A stretch of DNA of 64,000 nt from Luteipulveratus mongoliensis (lineage in GTDB: Bacteria; Actinomycetota; Actinomycetes; Actinomycetales; Dermatophilaceae): contig NZ_CP011112.1 of NCBI RefSeq assembly GCF_001190945.1, forward strand, positions 2,790,001 to 2,854,000. The letters run 5' to 3'. Positions 46,957-55,185 of the stretch are shown piece after piece (position 1 is the first letter of the stretch; every line of letters begins with the position of its first letter). A model generated the notes under the pieces. That model saw only the letters and a list, made by a program, of their open reading frames with translations. It was not told the origin of the DNA and made no database searches. The position numbers and the translations under genes are program-made.

Positions 46957-48891
46957 GTGACCGCCCTGGTCCCACCGCCGTTGGAGGTCGAGCCCGCCGA
47001 AGACGGGCCGCAGGCTCCGCTCGGCCGATTCCCCACCCGAACCGTCGAGACGGAGCACTGGAATCGTCTGGTCTCCGATCAGCTCGGAGCTCCCCGTCGC
47101 GACCATCGCGGCGTCGTGGCGATGGTGCGGCTGAGCGAGCTCGACTCCTTGCGGGACAAGCTCGGCCTCGATGACCTCGCCCACCTGCGCGCGACGGTCG
47201 CAGATGTTCTCGTGGGCGACGGCACCAGTGGCACGTGGCTGGCGTGGCCCGAGGACGGCCTCATGCTGGCGTTCACACCAGCCGAGTCGCTGGACGCCGC
47301 AGAGCGGACCTGGGAAAAGGCATCGCGTGCGCTGGCCGCGCGCGGCGTGGTCATGCGTGAGGACACCTTCCATCTCAGCGCCCATGTCGGCCTTACGACA
47401 GTGGCCGGGCATTGCGGTGTCGCCGACACGCTGGCATCCGCCGAAGCCGCGCTGGACACCGCCGAGGTGCGGCAGGACCTCGTACCTCGGGTCGGTCGGC
47501 CAGGGGATGGGAACCCGCGTCACAGCCCCAGCCGAACGCGCTTCCTGACGCGCACCCCGGTCCTCGTGCTGCTGGCGTACGCGATCGCCCTGGTCCCGCC
47601 GTTCGCGGCGTACGAGCTCATCTGGCGGTTCGGTGTCGACATCACGACCGTGATCTACCCAGTGCTGATCCTGGCCGGGGTCCTGACTTCCTGGACCGTG
47701 TGGGTCGAGTGCCTCAAGGCCCTTCGCAACTCCACTCCAACCCGAACGGGTACGCCGTTCGTGTCGCCTGCTGCGACGGCGCTGATCGCGGCCTACCTGC
47801 CGAACGAGGCCGCGACCATCGAGGACACGGTCGAGTCATTCCTGGGGTTGGAGCATCCGGGCGGCCTGCAGATCATCCTCGCGTACAACTCACCCACCCG
47901 ACTCCCGGTCGAGGACCGGCTCATGGCGATGGAGCTCCGACATCCTCAGCTGCAGCTGATCCGCGTCGACTCCAGCACCTCGAAGGCTCAGAACGTCAAT
48001 GCCGCACTGCCCGAGGTCAGGGGTGAGCTCATCGGCATCTTCGACGCGGACCACCACCCGGAGGCCGGCGGCTTCGACCGCGCGTGGCGCTGGATGCAGG
48101 CGGGCTACGACGTGGTGCAGGGGCACTGTGTGGTCCGGAACGGCGGTGCCTCGATGACGTCTCGTGTCGTGGCGGGCGAGTTCGAGGCCATCTACGCCGT
48201 GTCGCACCCGGGTCGTGCGCGGTGGCACGGCTTCGGAGTGTTCGGTGGCTCGAACGGCTTCTGGCGCACCGAAGCTCTTCGCGCGGTGCGCTTTCGCAAC
48301 GACATGCTCACCGAGGACATCGACTCCTCGATCCGTGCGATCACCATGGGCGCCAAGATCGCCAACGATCCCTTCATCGTGTCCACCGAGCTCGCGCCGA
48401 CGAGCTGGGGCGCGCTCTGGAAGCAGCGGTTGCGCTGGGCTCAGGGTTGGCACCAGGTGGCGCAGCGGCGCTATCACCGCGCGGTCCGTTCCCCACACCT
48501 GACGCTGCGTAACCGTCTCGGGCTCACCCTGCTTCTCTGGTGGGCCCAGCTCATGCCGTGGGTCGCTCTCCAGACCGTGCCCGTCCTCGCCTTCGCGGTG
48601 ATCCACCGCGACTCGATCGACACCAGGTGGGCGGTACCGATCTTCCTGCTCTCGACATTCTTCACGGCAGGGACCACGTTCCTGCAGTACTCGGTCGCCT
48701 GGCTTGCCGCCCATCCCAGCGTGCGGCGGCATCGACGGTGGTTCGTCCTCGGTGCGCTGACGTCGGTGCTCTTCTACACCGAGTTCAAGAACGCCGTCGT
48801 GCGCACGTCGCACCTTCAGGAGCTGCTGGGCCAGCGTCAGTGGGTCGTCACCCCCCGAGGTGAATCCGCTCGAGCGAAGGTGACCGCATGA
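46957..48891 (+). CDS. Membrane GT2 polysaccharide synthase with degenerate GGDEF-like N-terminal domain
   Basis: A 644-aa protein. Residues about 45-172 follow a GGDEF pattern (RGVVAMVRLSELDSLRDKLG ... SAHVGLTTVAGHCG ... SAEAALDTAE), but the signature position reads WPEDGLML, so no cyclase activity is expected. Two membrane helices (about 199-250) come before a processive GT2 domain: AAYLPNEAATIEDTV, the DxD motif FDADHHPE (362-369), TEDID (452-456) and QRLRWAQGW (490-498), as in cellulose/hyaluronan-type synthases. Three or more C-terminal helices follow. It should polymerise and export a polysaccharide. Coupled by ATGA to an acyltransferase gene. Confidence 0.85.
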   Translation: MTALVPPPLEVEPAEDGPQAPLGRFPTRTVETEHWNRLVSDQLGAPRRDHRGVVAMVRLSELDSLRDKLGLDDLAHLRATVADVLVGDGTSGTWLAWPEDGLMLAFTPAESLDAAERTWEKASRALAARGVVMREDTFHLSAHVGLTTVAGHCGVADTLASAEAALDTAEVRQDLVPRVGRPGDGNPRHSPSRTRFLTRTPVLVLLAYAIALVPPFAAYELIWRFGVDITTVIYPVLILAGVLTSWTVWVECLKALRNSTPTRTGTPFVSPAATALIAAYLPNEAATIEDTVESFLGLEHPGGLQIILAYNSPTRLPVEDRLMAMELRHPQLQLIRVDSSTSKAQNVNAALPEVRGELIGIFDADHHPEAGGFDRAWRWMQAGYDVVQGHCVVRNGGASMTSRVVAGEFEAIYAVSHPGRARWHGFGVFGGSNGFWRTEALRAVRFRNDMLTEDIDSSIRAITMGAKIANDPFIVSTELAPTSWGALWKQRLRWAQGWHQVAQRRYHRAVRSPHLTLRNRLGLTLLLWWAQLMPWVALQTVPVLAFAVIHRDSIDTRWAVPIFLLSTFFTAGTTFLQYSVAWLAAHPSVRRHRRWFVLGALTSVLFYTEFKNAVVRTSHLQELLGQRQWVVTPRGESARAKVTA

Positions 48892-50087
48892 GTGACGCAC
48901 GCCGCATGGTGTCCCTCGACGGTATGCGGGGCGCGATCGTGCTGGCCGTCATCGCCTTCCATGCCTGGCAGTACGCCGGGGGACAGGCGCGGTCGGGGCA
49001 GCACGATCCCTACTCGCTGGCGATCCGAGGCGCGAGCTGGGCGGTCGCCTGGTTCTTCGTCGCCACGGGAGCGCTGCTGTACCGCTCGTACTCGACCCGC
49101 GTCCTCGAAGATCGAGAGACCGGCCCGGCACATCGATTCCTCATGCGTCGACTGCTGCGCGTGCTCCCGGCGTACTGGGTTGCGGTGGTGGTCGTGTGGG
49201 CGGCACGCAACCCCAAGCTGCCGGGGGACTGGGTCGATCTGGTCGAGCACCTCACTCTCACCCACGTATTCGATCCCCAGCGCATCTTCTGGACGATCGG
49301 TCCGGCGTGGTCCCTGCCGTCGCAGATCCTGCACTATGTCGTCATCGCCCTGTTGTGGGTGCCGTTGGCGCGGTGGTGCAGCGGCCGTTCGAGGACCGCC
49401 CGGACCGTCGCGCTCGCAGCGCCATGCGTCGCCCTGATCCTGATCGGTCTGGTCTACAGCGTCTGGCTGTCCCTGGCGTCCGGCATCGATCGGGGCGACT
49501 GGCCCATCTTGTTCAGTCCGGCGGCCCAAGCGCCGGCACTCGGCGGCGGCATGCTCCTGGGTCTCGTCCTGGCCCGATGGAAGCCACAGCTCCGGCGGGT
49601 GGGGAGCACCCTCCTCGCCGGTGCAGCAGTAGCGCTCCTGGCGGCTCTCATCGGCTGGGAGGCGTCGCACGGTAGCGGCCACGCGGACGTCCTGGGCTTT
49701 CGGGCTCTCAGCACAGCGACCGCCATCGTGTTCATCGCCTCCGTGATGGCCACGCAGCCGAACCTCTGGTGGAACCGTGCGTGGGGCCTGGAGCCGCTCG
49801 CGATGGTCGGCAGGATCTCGTTCAGCGTCTATCTGTGGCACGAGCCCTCCCTCCTGCTGATGAGCGCTCTCGGAGTCATCACACCGTCGGACTCTGTTGC
49901 TCACGTGACGGTCGTGCTCCTGATCAGCGGCCTGGTCAGCGGGGTCCTGGCGTATCAGGCGATCGAGAAGCCGCTGGCCAACCTGACCGAGCTGGTGGCG
50001 CCCCGCGTACCTTTCCGGGACCGCTACCGGGCTGCGCATCGGTCTGCCGAACCCGAGCTCGCTACGGTGACGTCCTCGTCGGCCTGA
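48888..50087 (+). CDS. Acyltransferase 3 (OafA-like) membrane protein
   Basis: A 399-aa integral membrane acyltransferase with about ten helices. The family opening RMVSLDGMRGAIVLAVIAFHAW has the conserved Arg and His; RRLLRVLPAYWVAVVVV and FSVYLWHEPSLLLM are also typical. Members O-acetylate or acylate polysaccharides and cell-wall glycans. ATGA overlap with the synthase gene suggests that it modifies the polymer made there. Confidence 0.9.
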   Translation: MSDARRMVSLDGMRGAIVLAVIAFHAWQYAGGQARSGQHDPYSLAIRGASWAVAWFFVATGALLYRSYSTRVLEDRETGPAHRFLMRRLLRVLPAYWVAVVVVWAARNPKLPGDWVDLVEHLTLTHVFDPQRIFWTIGPAWSLPSQILHYVVIALLWVPLARWCSGRSRTARTVALAAPCVALILIGLVYSVWLSLASGIDRGDWPILFSPAAQAPALGGGMLLGLVLARWKPQLRRVGSTLLAGAAVALLAALIGWEASHGSGHADVLGFRALSTATAIVFIASVMATQPNLWWNRAWGLEPLAMVGRISFSVYLWHEPSLLLMSALGVITPSDSVAHVTVVLLISGLVSGVLAYQAIEKPLANLTELVAPRVPFRDRYRAAHRSAEPELATVTSSSA

Positions 50088-50100
50088 GCCGGTCGGCCAC

Positions 50101-50148
50101 CATGCGAAATAGATTTGAAACGTAAATATTCGATATGGAAGTATTGGG
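50101..50148. promoter_or_regulatory. AT-rich promoter/operator-like patch
   Basis: About 48 bp with strong A/T excess (AAATAGATTTGAAACGTAAA followed by TATTCGATATGGAAGTATT) in an otherwise GC-rich window. It holds partly symmetric ATATTCGATAT. It lies directly before the MFS gene; AAGTAT stands 6 nt before its ATG. Confidence 0.4.
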
Positions 50149-50150
50149 GC

Positions 50151-51335
50151 ATGACCCTCGCCCCCTACCGTCGCGTGCTGGCCCGCCCGCGAGCCCGCCA
50201 GATCCTGCTGCTCGGGCTGCTGCTGCGCATCCCGATCTTCGGCACGGGCGTGCTGCTGACCCTCCACGTGGTCGAGCACCTGGGGCGTTCCTGGAAGGAA
50301 GCGGGGCTTCTGTCGGCGATGGCCACTCTGGCCATCGCTATCAGTGGCCCCTGGCGGGGTCGACTGATCGACCGCTACGGACTGCGCCGCGTCGTGGCGC
50401 CGTCGCTCTTCGTGACGGGCGCGGCCTGGGCCGTGGCGCCTTTCGTCGGCTACGGCATGCTCATGCTGCTCGCGACCGTCGGCGGCCTGTTCGTGATCCC
50501 GATCTTCACCGTCGCCCGCCAGGGAGTGATCGCCGCGGTCCCGGCAGACGAGCGTCGTACCGCGTTGTCCGTCGACGGTGTCGCCGTCGAGCTCGCGTAC
50601 ATGAGTGGGCCTGCCGTTGCGGTCTGGGCCGGCACGCAGTGGGGCACCGCACCCACGCTCCTGGTCGTCCAGATGTGCGCTGTTGCGGGTGGGGTCGTGC
50701 TGTGGTGGCTGAACCCGCCGATGCGTGAGGAGGCGGATGTCGAGGCCGTCGAGGTGCCGCGCTCGTCCTGGCTGCGCCCGCGGTTCGTCGCGCTCTGCCT
50801 GACCGCGGCTGCCTCGACCGTCGTGCTCGTCGGGAGCGAGGTCGCGGTTGTCGCGGCGCTGCGTGAGTGGGGTCAGGAGACCCAGCTCGGCCTGGTCTTC
50901 GCGGCCTGGGGCTTGGGGTCGATCATCGGCGGCATCGCCTACGGCGCGATGTCGCGCGGCCGCTCGCCGTACGTCCTGCTCGCGGGTCTCGCTCTGGTGA
51001 CCGCGCCGATGGCGCTCGCCGGCTCCGCGTTCACCGTCGCCGCACTCGGCCTGCTCGCCGGCCTGCTCTGTGCACCGACCATCACCGCCGGAGTCGAGGC
51101 TGTCACCCGCGTCGTGCCGACGGCCGCGCGTGGCGAGGCGATGGGCTGGCACGGGTCATGCATGACGATCGGTTCGGCGATCGGGGCACCGGTGGCCGGG
51201 CTGATGATTGACAGCACGGGCTACCGGTCGGCGATCCTGGTGGTGGCGCTCGTCGGTCTGCTGGTCGCCCTCGGGGGAGGAGCCGCTGCGCTGGTGGCCC
51301 GCCGGGAGCGGCGGCCGCTGGAGCTGGCCGCGTAG
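50151..51335 (+). CDS. MFS transporter
   Basis: A 394-aa major facilitator with 12 predicted helices. The loop after helix 2 reads GRLIDRYGLRRVVAPS (motif-A type), and the loop at the start of the second half IAYGAMSRGRSPYV is similar. Set apart from the other MFS protein in the window, which shares little sequence. A substrate cannot be inferred. ATG 50151 was chosen; the upstream TTG reading would run through the AT-rich patch. Confidence 0.85.
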   Translation: MTLAPYRRVLARPRARQILLLGLLLRIPIFGTGVLLTLHVVEHLGRSWKEAGLLSAMATLAIAISGPWRGRLIDRYGLRRVVAPSLFVTGAAWAVAPFVGYGMLMLLATVGGLFVIPIFTVARQGVIAAVPADERRTALSVDGVAVELAYMSGPAVAVWAGTQWGTAPTLLVVQMCAVAGGVVLWWLNPPMREEADVEAVEVPRSSWLRPRFVALCLTAAASTVVLVGSEVAVVAALREWGQETQLGLVFAAWGLGSIIGGIAYGAMSRGRSPYVLLAGLALVTAPMALAGSAFTVAALGLLAGLLCAPTITAGVEAVTRVVPTAARGEAMGWHGSCMTIGSAIGAPVAGLMIDSTGYRSAILVVALVGLLVALGGGAAALVARRERRPLELAA

Positions 51336-51500
51336 GCGCCGATTCGGGGAATGTCGCCGATTCCGGTACCGTTGACCTACCGACTGGCGTGCGCAAGTGC
51401 GCCAGTGTGCAAGAGAAGCCCAGCTTCCACCCGCGTCGACAGGCATGTCGCCGGGTTCTCGGTGAGGACCGACCCGTTGTCATTACGACATCAGGGTCAC

Positions 51501-51520
51501 CGATCGTCGTACGACGATCG
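51501..51520. repeat. 20-bp perfect palindrome in the infC leader
   Basis: CGATCGTCGT is followed directly by its reverse complement ACGACGATCG. It stands upstream of the attenuator-like hairpin, and may be an operator or an alternative RNA fold. Confidence 0.55.
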
Positions 51521-51540
51521 AGGTCCTCGTCCTTGGCGAA

Positions 51541-51577
51541 GGCTCCTCGTGCACCCCGGTGACGAGGGGCCTTTCTT
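51541..51577 (+). terminator. Attenuator-like hairpin before infC
   Basis: GGCTCCTCGT pairs with ACGAGGGGCC (51562-51571) around an 11-nt loop and is followed by TTTCTT. It lies 43 nt before the infC start, with no gene between, so it can work only on the leader transcript: a conditional terminator or an RNA control structure. Confidence 0.7.
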
Positions 51578-51619
51578 CGTCTCTGGGAGCCAGGACTAAG
51601 GACAACCGAAGGAGCAGAC

Positions 51620-52246
51620 ATCAGCGTCGAGCCACGTATCAACGACCGCATCCGGGTACCCGAGGTGCGGCTGGTCGGACCCAACGGTGAGCAGGTCGGG
51701 ATCGTGCGCGTCGAGGACGCGCTCCGGCTCGCTGCCGAGGCAGACCTGGATCTCGTCGAGGTGGCACCGATGGCCAAGCCACCGGTGGCCAAGCTCATGG
51801 ACTACGGCAAGTTCAAGTACGAAGCCGCGATCAAAGAGCGCGAAGCTCGCAAGAACCAGATCAACACCGTCATCAAAGAGATCAAGCTGCGCCCCAAGAT
51901 CGACCCGCACGACTACGGCACCAAGAAGGGCCACGTCGAGCGGTTCCTCAAGGCGGGCGACAAGGTCAAGGTGACGATCATGTTCCGCGGACGTGAGCAG
52001 TCCCGCCCCGAGCTCGGGTTCCGGTTGCTGCAGCGCCTCGCAGAGGACGTCATCGAGCTGGGCTTCGTGGAGAGCGCGCCCAAGCAGGACGGCCGCAACA
52101 TGATCATGGTGCTCGGACCGACCAAGAAGAAGGCTGAGGCACGTGCCGAGGGGCGCCGTCGCCGCGAGGCGGAGGCAGCCGAGTCGGCTGACCCGTCCAG
52201 CGAGACCGCCGCTGAGCCGTCAAGCGAGACCGTCGCCTCAGAGTGA
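51620..52246 (+). CDS. infC: Translation initiation factor IF-3, ATC start
   Basis: A 208-aa IF-3, which prevents premature subunit joining and checks start-codon fidelity. The conserved N-terminus [23 protein letters not shown] begins at an ATC codon (51620) with AAGGAG 5 nt upstream; no ATG, GTG or TTG occurs between the in-frame stop at 51560 and Val16. Starting at that GTG (51665) would delete the essential N-terminal residues. Known infC genes often use AUU/AUC, so that IF-3 represses its own synthesis. C-domain motifs: [16 protein letters not shown] and [14 protein letters not shown]. The C-terminal acidic tail is longer than in E. coli. Confidence 0.93.
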   Translation: MSVEPRINDRIRVPEVRLVGPNGEQVGIVRVEDALRLAAEADLDLVEVAPMAKPPVAKLMDYGKFKYEAAIKEREARKNQINTVIKEIKLRPKIDPHDYGTKKGHVERFLKAGDKVKVTIMFRGREQSRPELGFRLLQRLAEDVIELGFVESAPKQDGRNMIMVLGPTKKKAEARAEGRRRREAEAAESADPSSETAAEPSSETVASE

Positions 52247-52371
52247 CTCGAGGGCGACCGCCCTCGAGCGCGGCTCCGGCCGCAACAACAGCTCGCCACG
52301 AGTGCGCTCGTGGCTTCATATCCGCGATCGACGCCGTCCCCTGGCGCCGACCACACGAAGGAGATCGGCTC

Positions 52372-52566
52372 ATGCCGAAGATGAAGACGCACAGCGGTGC
52401 GAAGAAGCGTTTCCGCGTCACGGGCAAGGGCAAGATCATGCGTGAGCGCGCCCGCCACGTCCACAAGTTCCAGGAGCGCACCTCCAGCCAGGCCCGCCGC
52501 CTGGCGAACGACGTCGAGGTCGCTCCTGCCGACGTGAAGAAGATCAAAAAGCTTCTGGGCAAGTGA
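52372..52566 (+). CDS. rpmI: 50S ribosomal protein L35
   Basis: A 64-aa basic protein: MPKMKTHSGAKKRFRVTGKG and SSQARRLANDVEVAPADVKKIKKLLGK. The HSGAKKRF start is diagnostic. ATG with AAGGAGAT. Second gene of the infC-rpmI-rplT operon, 125 bp after infC. Confidence 0.97.
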   Translation: MPKMKTHSGAKKRFRVTGKGKIMRERARHVHKFQERTSSQARRLANDVEVAPADVKKIKKLLGK

Positions 52567-52677
52567 GCCCGCTGTCTCATCGACGATGCCGATCGGGTGA
52601 GCTTGCGAGCCCGGCCGGAGGAGAAGACGAGACCAAAGACACTTCCCCTGACCACCCAGCACTGAAGGAGTACTCAC

Positions 52678-53073
52678 GTGGCACGCGTGAAGCGGGCAGT
52701 CAACGCCCACAAGAAGCGTCGGACCGTTCTCGAGCAGGCCAGCGGCTACCGCGGCCAGCGCTCGCGCCTTTACCGCAAGGCCAAGGAGCAGGTCACCCAC
52801 TCGATGGGTTACAGCTACCGGGACCGTCGCGCTCGCAAGGGTGACTTCCGTCGCCTGTGGATCCAGCGCATCAACGCCGGTTGCCGCGCCAACGGCATGA
52901 CCTACAACCGTTTCATCCAGGGCCTGAAGGCCGCTGAGGTTGAGGTCGACCGTCGCATGCTGTCCGAGCTGGCCACCAACGACGCGCCCGCCTTCGCCGC
53001 GCTCGTCGAGCTGGCCAAGGCCAACGTCCCGGCCCAGGAGACTGCCAAGGCTGAGCCGACTCCGGCTGCCTGA
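52678..53073 (+). CDS. rplT: 50S ribosomal protein L20
   Basis: A 131-aa 23S-rRNA-binding protein needed for early 50S assembly: [72 protein letters not shown] start with GAAGGAG upstream. The C-terminal 12 residues are an Ala/Pro/Glu tail beyond the usual end. Confidence 0.97.
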   Translation: MARVKRAVNAHKKRRTVLEQASGYRGQRSRLYRKAKEQVTHSMGYSYRDRRARKGDFRRLWIQRINAGCRANGMTYNRFIQGLKAAEVEVDRRMLSELATNDAPAFAALVELAKANVPAQETAKAEPTPAA

Positions 53074-53107
53074 GCATCACCACACCACGAACGCCGGCTC
53101 CCCGCCC

Positions 53108-53926
53108 GTGCTGACCAACCCCCGCGCTGAGCGGGTCAAGGCCGTACGAGCACTGGGCCGGCGTTCGTCGCGTGAGCGGGCGGGTCGCTTCGTCGCCGAA
53201 GGCCCGCAGGCCGTGCGAGAGGTGCTCGCGTTCCGTCCCGAGACGGTGATCGAGCTGTACGTCGACCCCGAGGTGAGTGGTCGGCGTACCGACATCCTCG
53301 AGCTGGCCGACAAGCACGACGTGCCGGTGCACGAGTGCTCGGCCGACGTCATGACCGCACTGGCGGACACCGAGCACCCGCAGGGACTCCTCGCGGTCTG
53401 CCGCCCGGTCGACGTCCCCCTGACCGAGGCCCTGTCCGGGCAGCCTCGGCTGGTCGTCGTCCTGACCAACGTGCGAGACCCGGGCAACGCCGGCACGGTC
53501 ATTCGTGCAGCCGACGCGGTCGGTGCCGACGCCGTCCTCGTCAGCGATGCGAGCGTCGACATCTACAACCCCAAGGTGGTCCGCTCGACCGTCGGATCGC
53601 TGTGGCACCTGCCGGTCGTCCGCGGCGTCCCTGTGCCTGATCTGCTCGAGGCCTGCCGTGCGGCCGGCCTCAGAGTCCTCGCCGCCGACGGGCAGGGTGA
53701 GCAGCTGTTGCCCGACACCGACCTGCAGCCACCGCACGCCTGGGTCATGGGCAACGAGGCCTGGGGCCTGGAGCCTGAGGTGCTCGCAGCGTGCGATGAG
53801 GTCGTACGGGTCCCCATCTACGGACATGCCGAATCACTCAATCTGGCGATGGCCGCCACCGTGTGTCTGTACGCCTCGGCGGAGGCTGTGTCCACAGCCG
53901 CCGGGGTCGAGCGCCGGACCCCCTAA
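53108..53926 (+). CDS. TrmH/SpoU-family RNA 2'-O-methyltransferase
   Basis: A 272-aa SPOUT methyltransferase with N-terminal substrate-binding domain (RRSSRERAGRFVAEGPQAV) and trefoil-knot catalytic domain: motif 1 NVRDPGNAGTVIRAAD, motif 2 HAWVMGNEAWGL and motif 3 IYGHAESLNLAMAAT. It uses S-adenosylmethionine to methylate a ribose in rRNA or tRNA; target not determinable. It is placed directly after rplT, the usual actinobacterial position. GTG 53108 start. Confidence 0.92.
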   Translation: MLTNPRAERVKAVRALGRRSSRERAGRFVAEGPQAVREVLAFRPETVIELYVDPEVSGRRTDILELADKHDVPVHECSADVMTALADTEHPQGLLAVCRPVDVPLTEALSGQPRLVVVLTNVRDPGNAGTVIRAADAVGADAVLVSDASVDIYNPKVVRSTVGSLWHLPVVRGVPVPDLLEACRAAGLRVLAADGQGEQLLPDTDLQPPHAWVMGNEAWGLEPEVLAACDEVVRVPIYGHAESLNLAMAATVCLYASAEAVSTAAGVERRTP

Positions 53927-53937
53927 GCGGCGCTGGC

Positions 53938-53943
53938 TATCCT
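53938..53943 (+). promoter_or_regulatory. -10 hexamer TATCCT of the histidine kinase
   Basis: TATCCT ends 7 nt before the ATG at 53951, straight after the methyltransferase stop. Confidence 0.5.
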
Positions 53944-53950
53944 GCACGGC

Positions 53951-55063
53951 ATGCCTCGGGATCCTGCGCGCGACGACGTCCGCCGCGCGCCCGATGGCGC
54001 CGGAGGCACGACCCACGACGGGGTGCCGGTGGGCTGGGCTGCTGCTGTCGAGCGACTCCCCGAGGGCGTGGTCGTCATCGACGACCAGCGGCGGCTCGTC
54101 TCGGCCAACCGCCGAGCAGAGCGCCTCACCGGACTCCCGCTCCGGCAGCTGACAGGTCAGTCGGCCGACGTCGTACTCCCGCTCCGGGACAACCAGTACA
54201 GACTGTGGTGGGACTACCAGAACCCGTGGACGGGTCTGCACATCCGGTCAGGAGCGCCGGAGCAGGACCTGCGGTTGCCCAACGGCCGCTCGGTGCTGTT
54301 CGCCGCCAGCTACCACCGGCATCCCGACCGCTCCCTCGACTACATCGTCGGCACCATGCGCAGCACCCATGTTCGGGAGCGGCTCGAGGCCGACAGCTCC
54401 GCCCTGATCAGCACTGTTGCCCACGAGCTGCGCTCGCCGCTCACCTCCGTCCGGGGGTTCTCCCGCACGCTGCGGCAGCGCTGGACCCAGCTGGCGGACG
54501 AGCAGAAGCAGTGGATGCTGCAGGCCATCGAGACCGACGCCCAACGCCTGTCCCGTCTTGTTGGAGAGCTCCTCGACATCTCCCGGATCGATGCCGGCCG
54601 ACTGCGCCTGCGCCAGCAGCCGATCGACCTGGGGACCTTGGTGACCGACCAGGTCGAACGTCTGGTGACAGCCGGCCACGACCCGGCGCGGTTCGCGATC
54701 GTCCAGGCACCCGAACCACCCGAGCTGTGGGGCGATGAGGACCGCGTCGTCCAGGTCATCAGCAACCTCCTCGAGAACGCCCTGCGCCACGGTGCCGGCA
54801 CCGTCACGGTCAGCATCGGGCAGGACGCCGAGCACGTGATCCTGATGGTCGGCGACGAAGGCCCCGGGATCCCCACGGAGAGTCGCGAAGCAGTCTTCGG
54901 CCGGTTCTGGCAGGGGAGCACGCACGGCGGCAGCGGCCTGGGTCTCTATGTCGTTCGTGGACTCGTGCAGGCGCACGGTGGACGCGTGGAGGTCCTGGAC
55001 GTGCCCGGTGGAGCCACCATCCGCGTGCTGCTGCCCGCCGGTCTGCCGGAGTCGTTGCGCTGA
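53951..55063 (+). CDS. PAS-domain sensor histidine kinase, cytosolic, orphan
   Basis: A 370-aa kinase without membrane helices. PAS domain at about 30-135 (VVVIDDQRRLVSANRRAERLTG). HisKA with phospho-acceptor H158 in STVAHELRSPLTSV. ATPase domain with N box NLLENALRHG, G1 GDEGPGIP, F box FGRFWQG and G2 GGSGLGLYVV. No response-regulator gene lies next to it, so its partner is elsewhere. A PAS domain in a soluble kinase suggests an internal redox, light or ligand signal. Confidence 0.9.
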   Translation: MPRDPARDDVRRAPDGAGGTTHDGVPVGWAAAVERLPEGVVVIDDQRRLVSANRRAERLTGLPLRQLTGQSADVVLPLRDNQYRLWWDYQNPWTGLHIRSGAPEQDLRLPNGRSVLFAASYHRHPDRSLDYIVGTMRSTHVRERLEADSSALISTVAHELRSPLTSVRGFSRTLRQRWTQLADEQKQWMLQAIETDAQRLSRLVGELLDISRIDAGRLRLRQQPIDLGTLVTDQVERLVTAGHDPARFAIVQAPEPPELWGDEDRVVQVISNLLENALRHGAGTVTVSIGQDAEHVILMVGDEGPGIPTESREAVFGRFWQGSTHGGSGLGLYVVRGLVQAHGGRVEVLDVPGGATIRVLLPAGLPESLR

Positions 55064-55185
55064 TGTCGCCGTGAACTGAAGGCGGACGGCCGTCAGGCGC
55101 GGCGTACGGCGTCGATAGACTCTGCCCGCGCGCTCGCCGGGGGGACCCCGAGACGCAACCACACGACGCCCGCGAAGTGAGACTC

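Noticed and set aside
48837-51152. 771-codon open frame on the minus strand
   Set aside because: It lies antisense to the acyltransferase and MFS genes, is rich in Arg/Gly/His with no family motif, and arises from the GC bias of the third codon position of the real genes.
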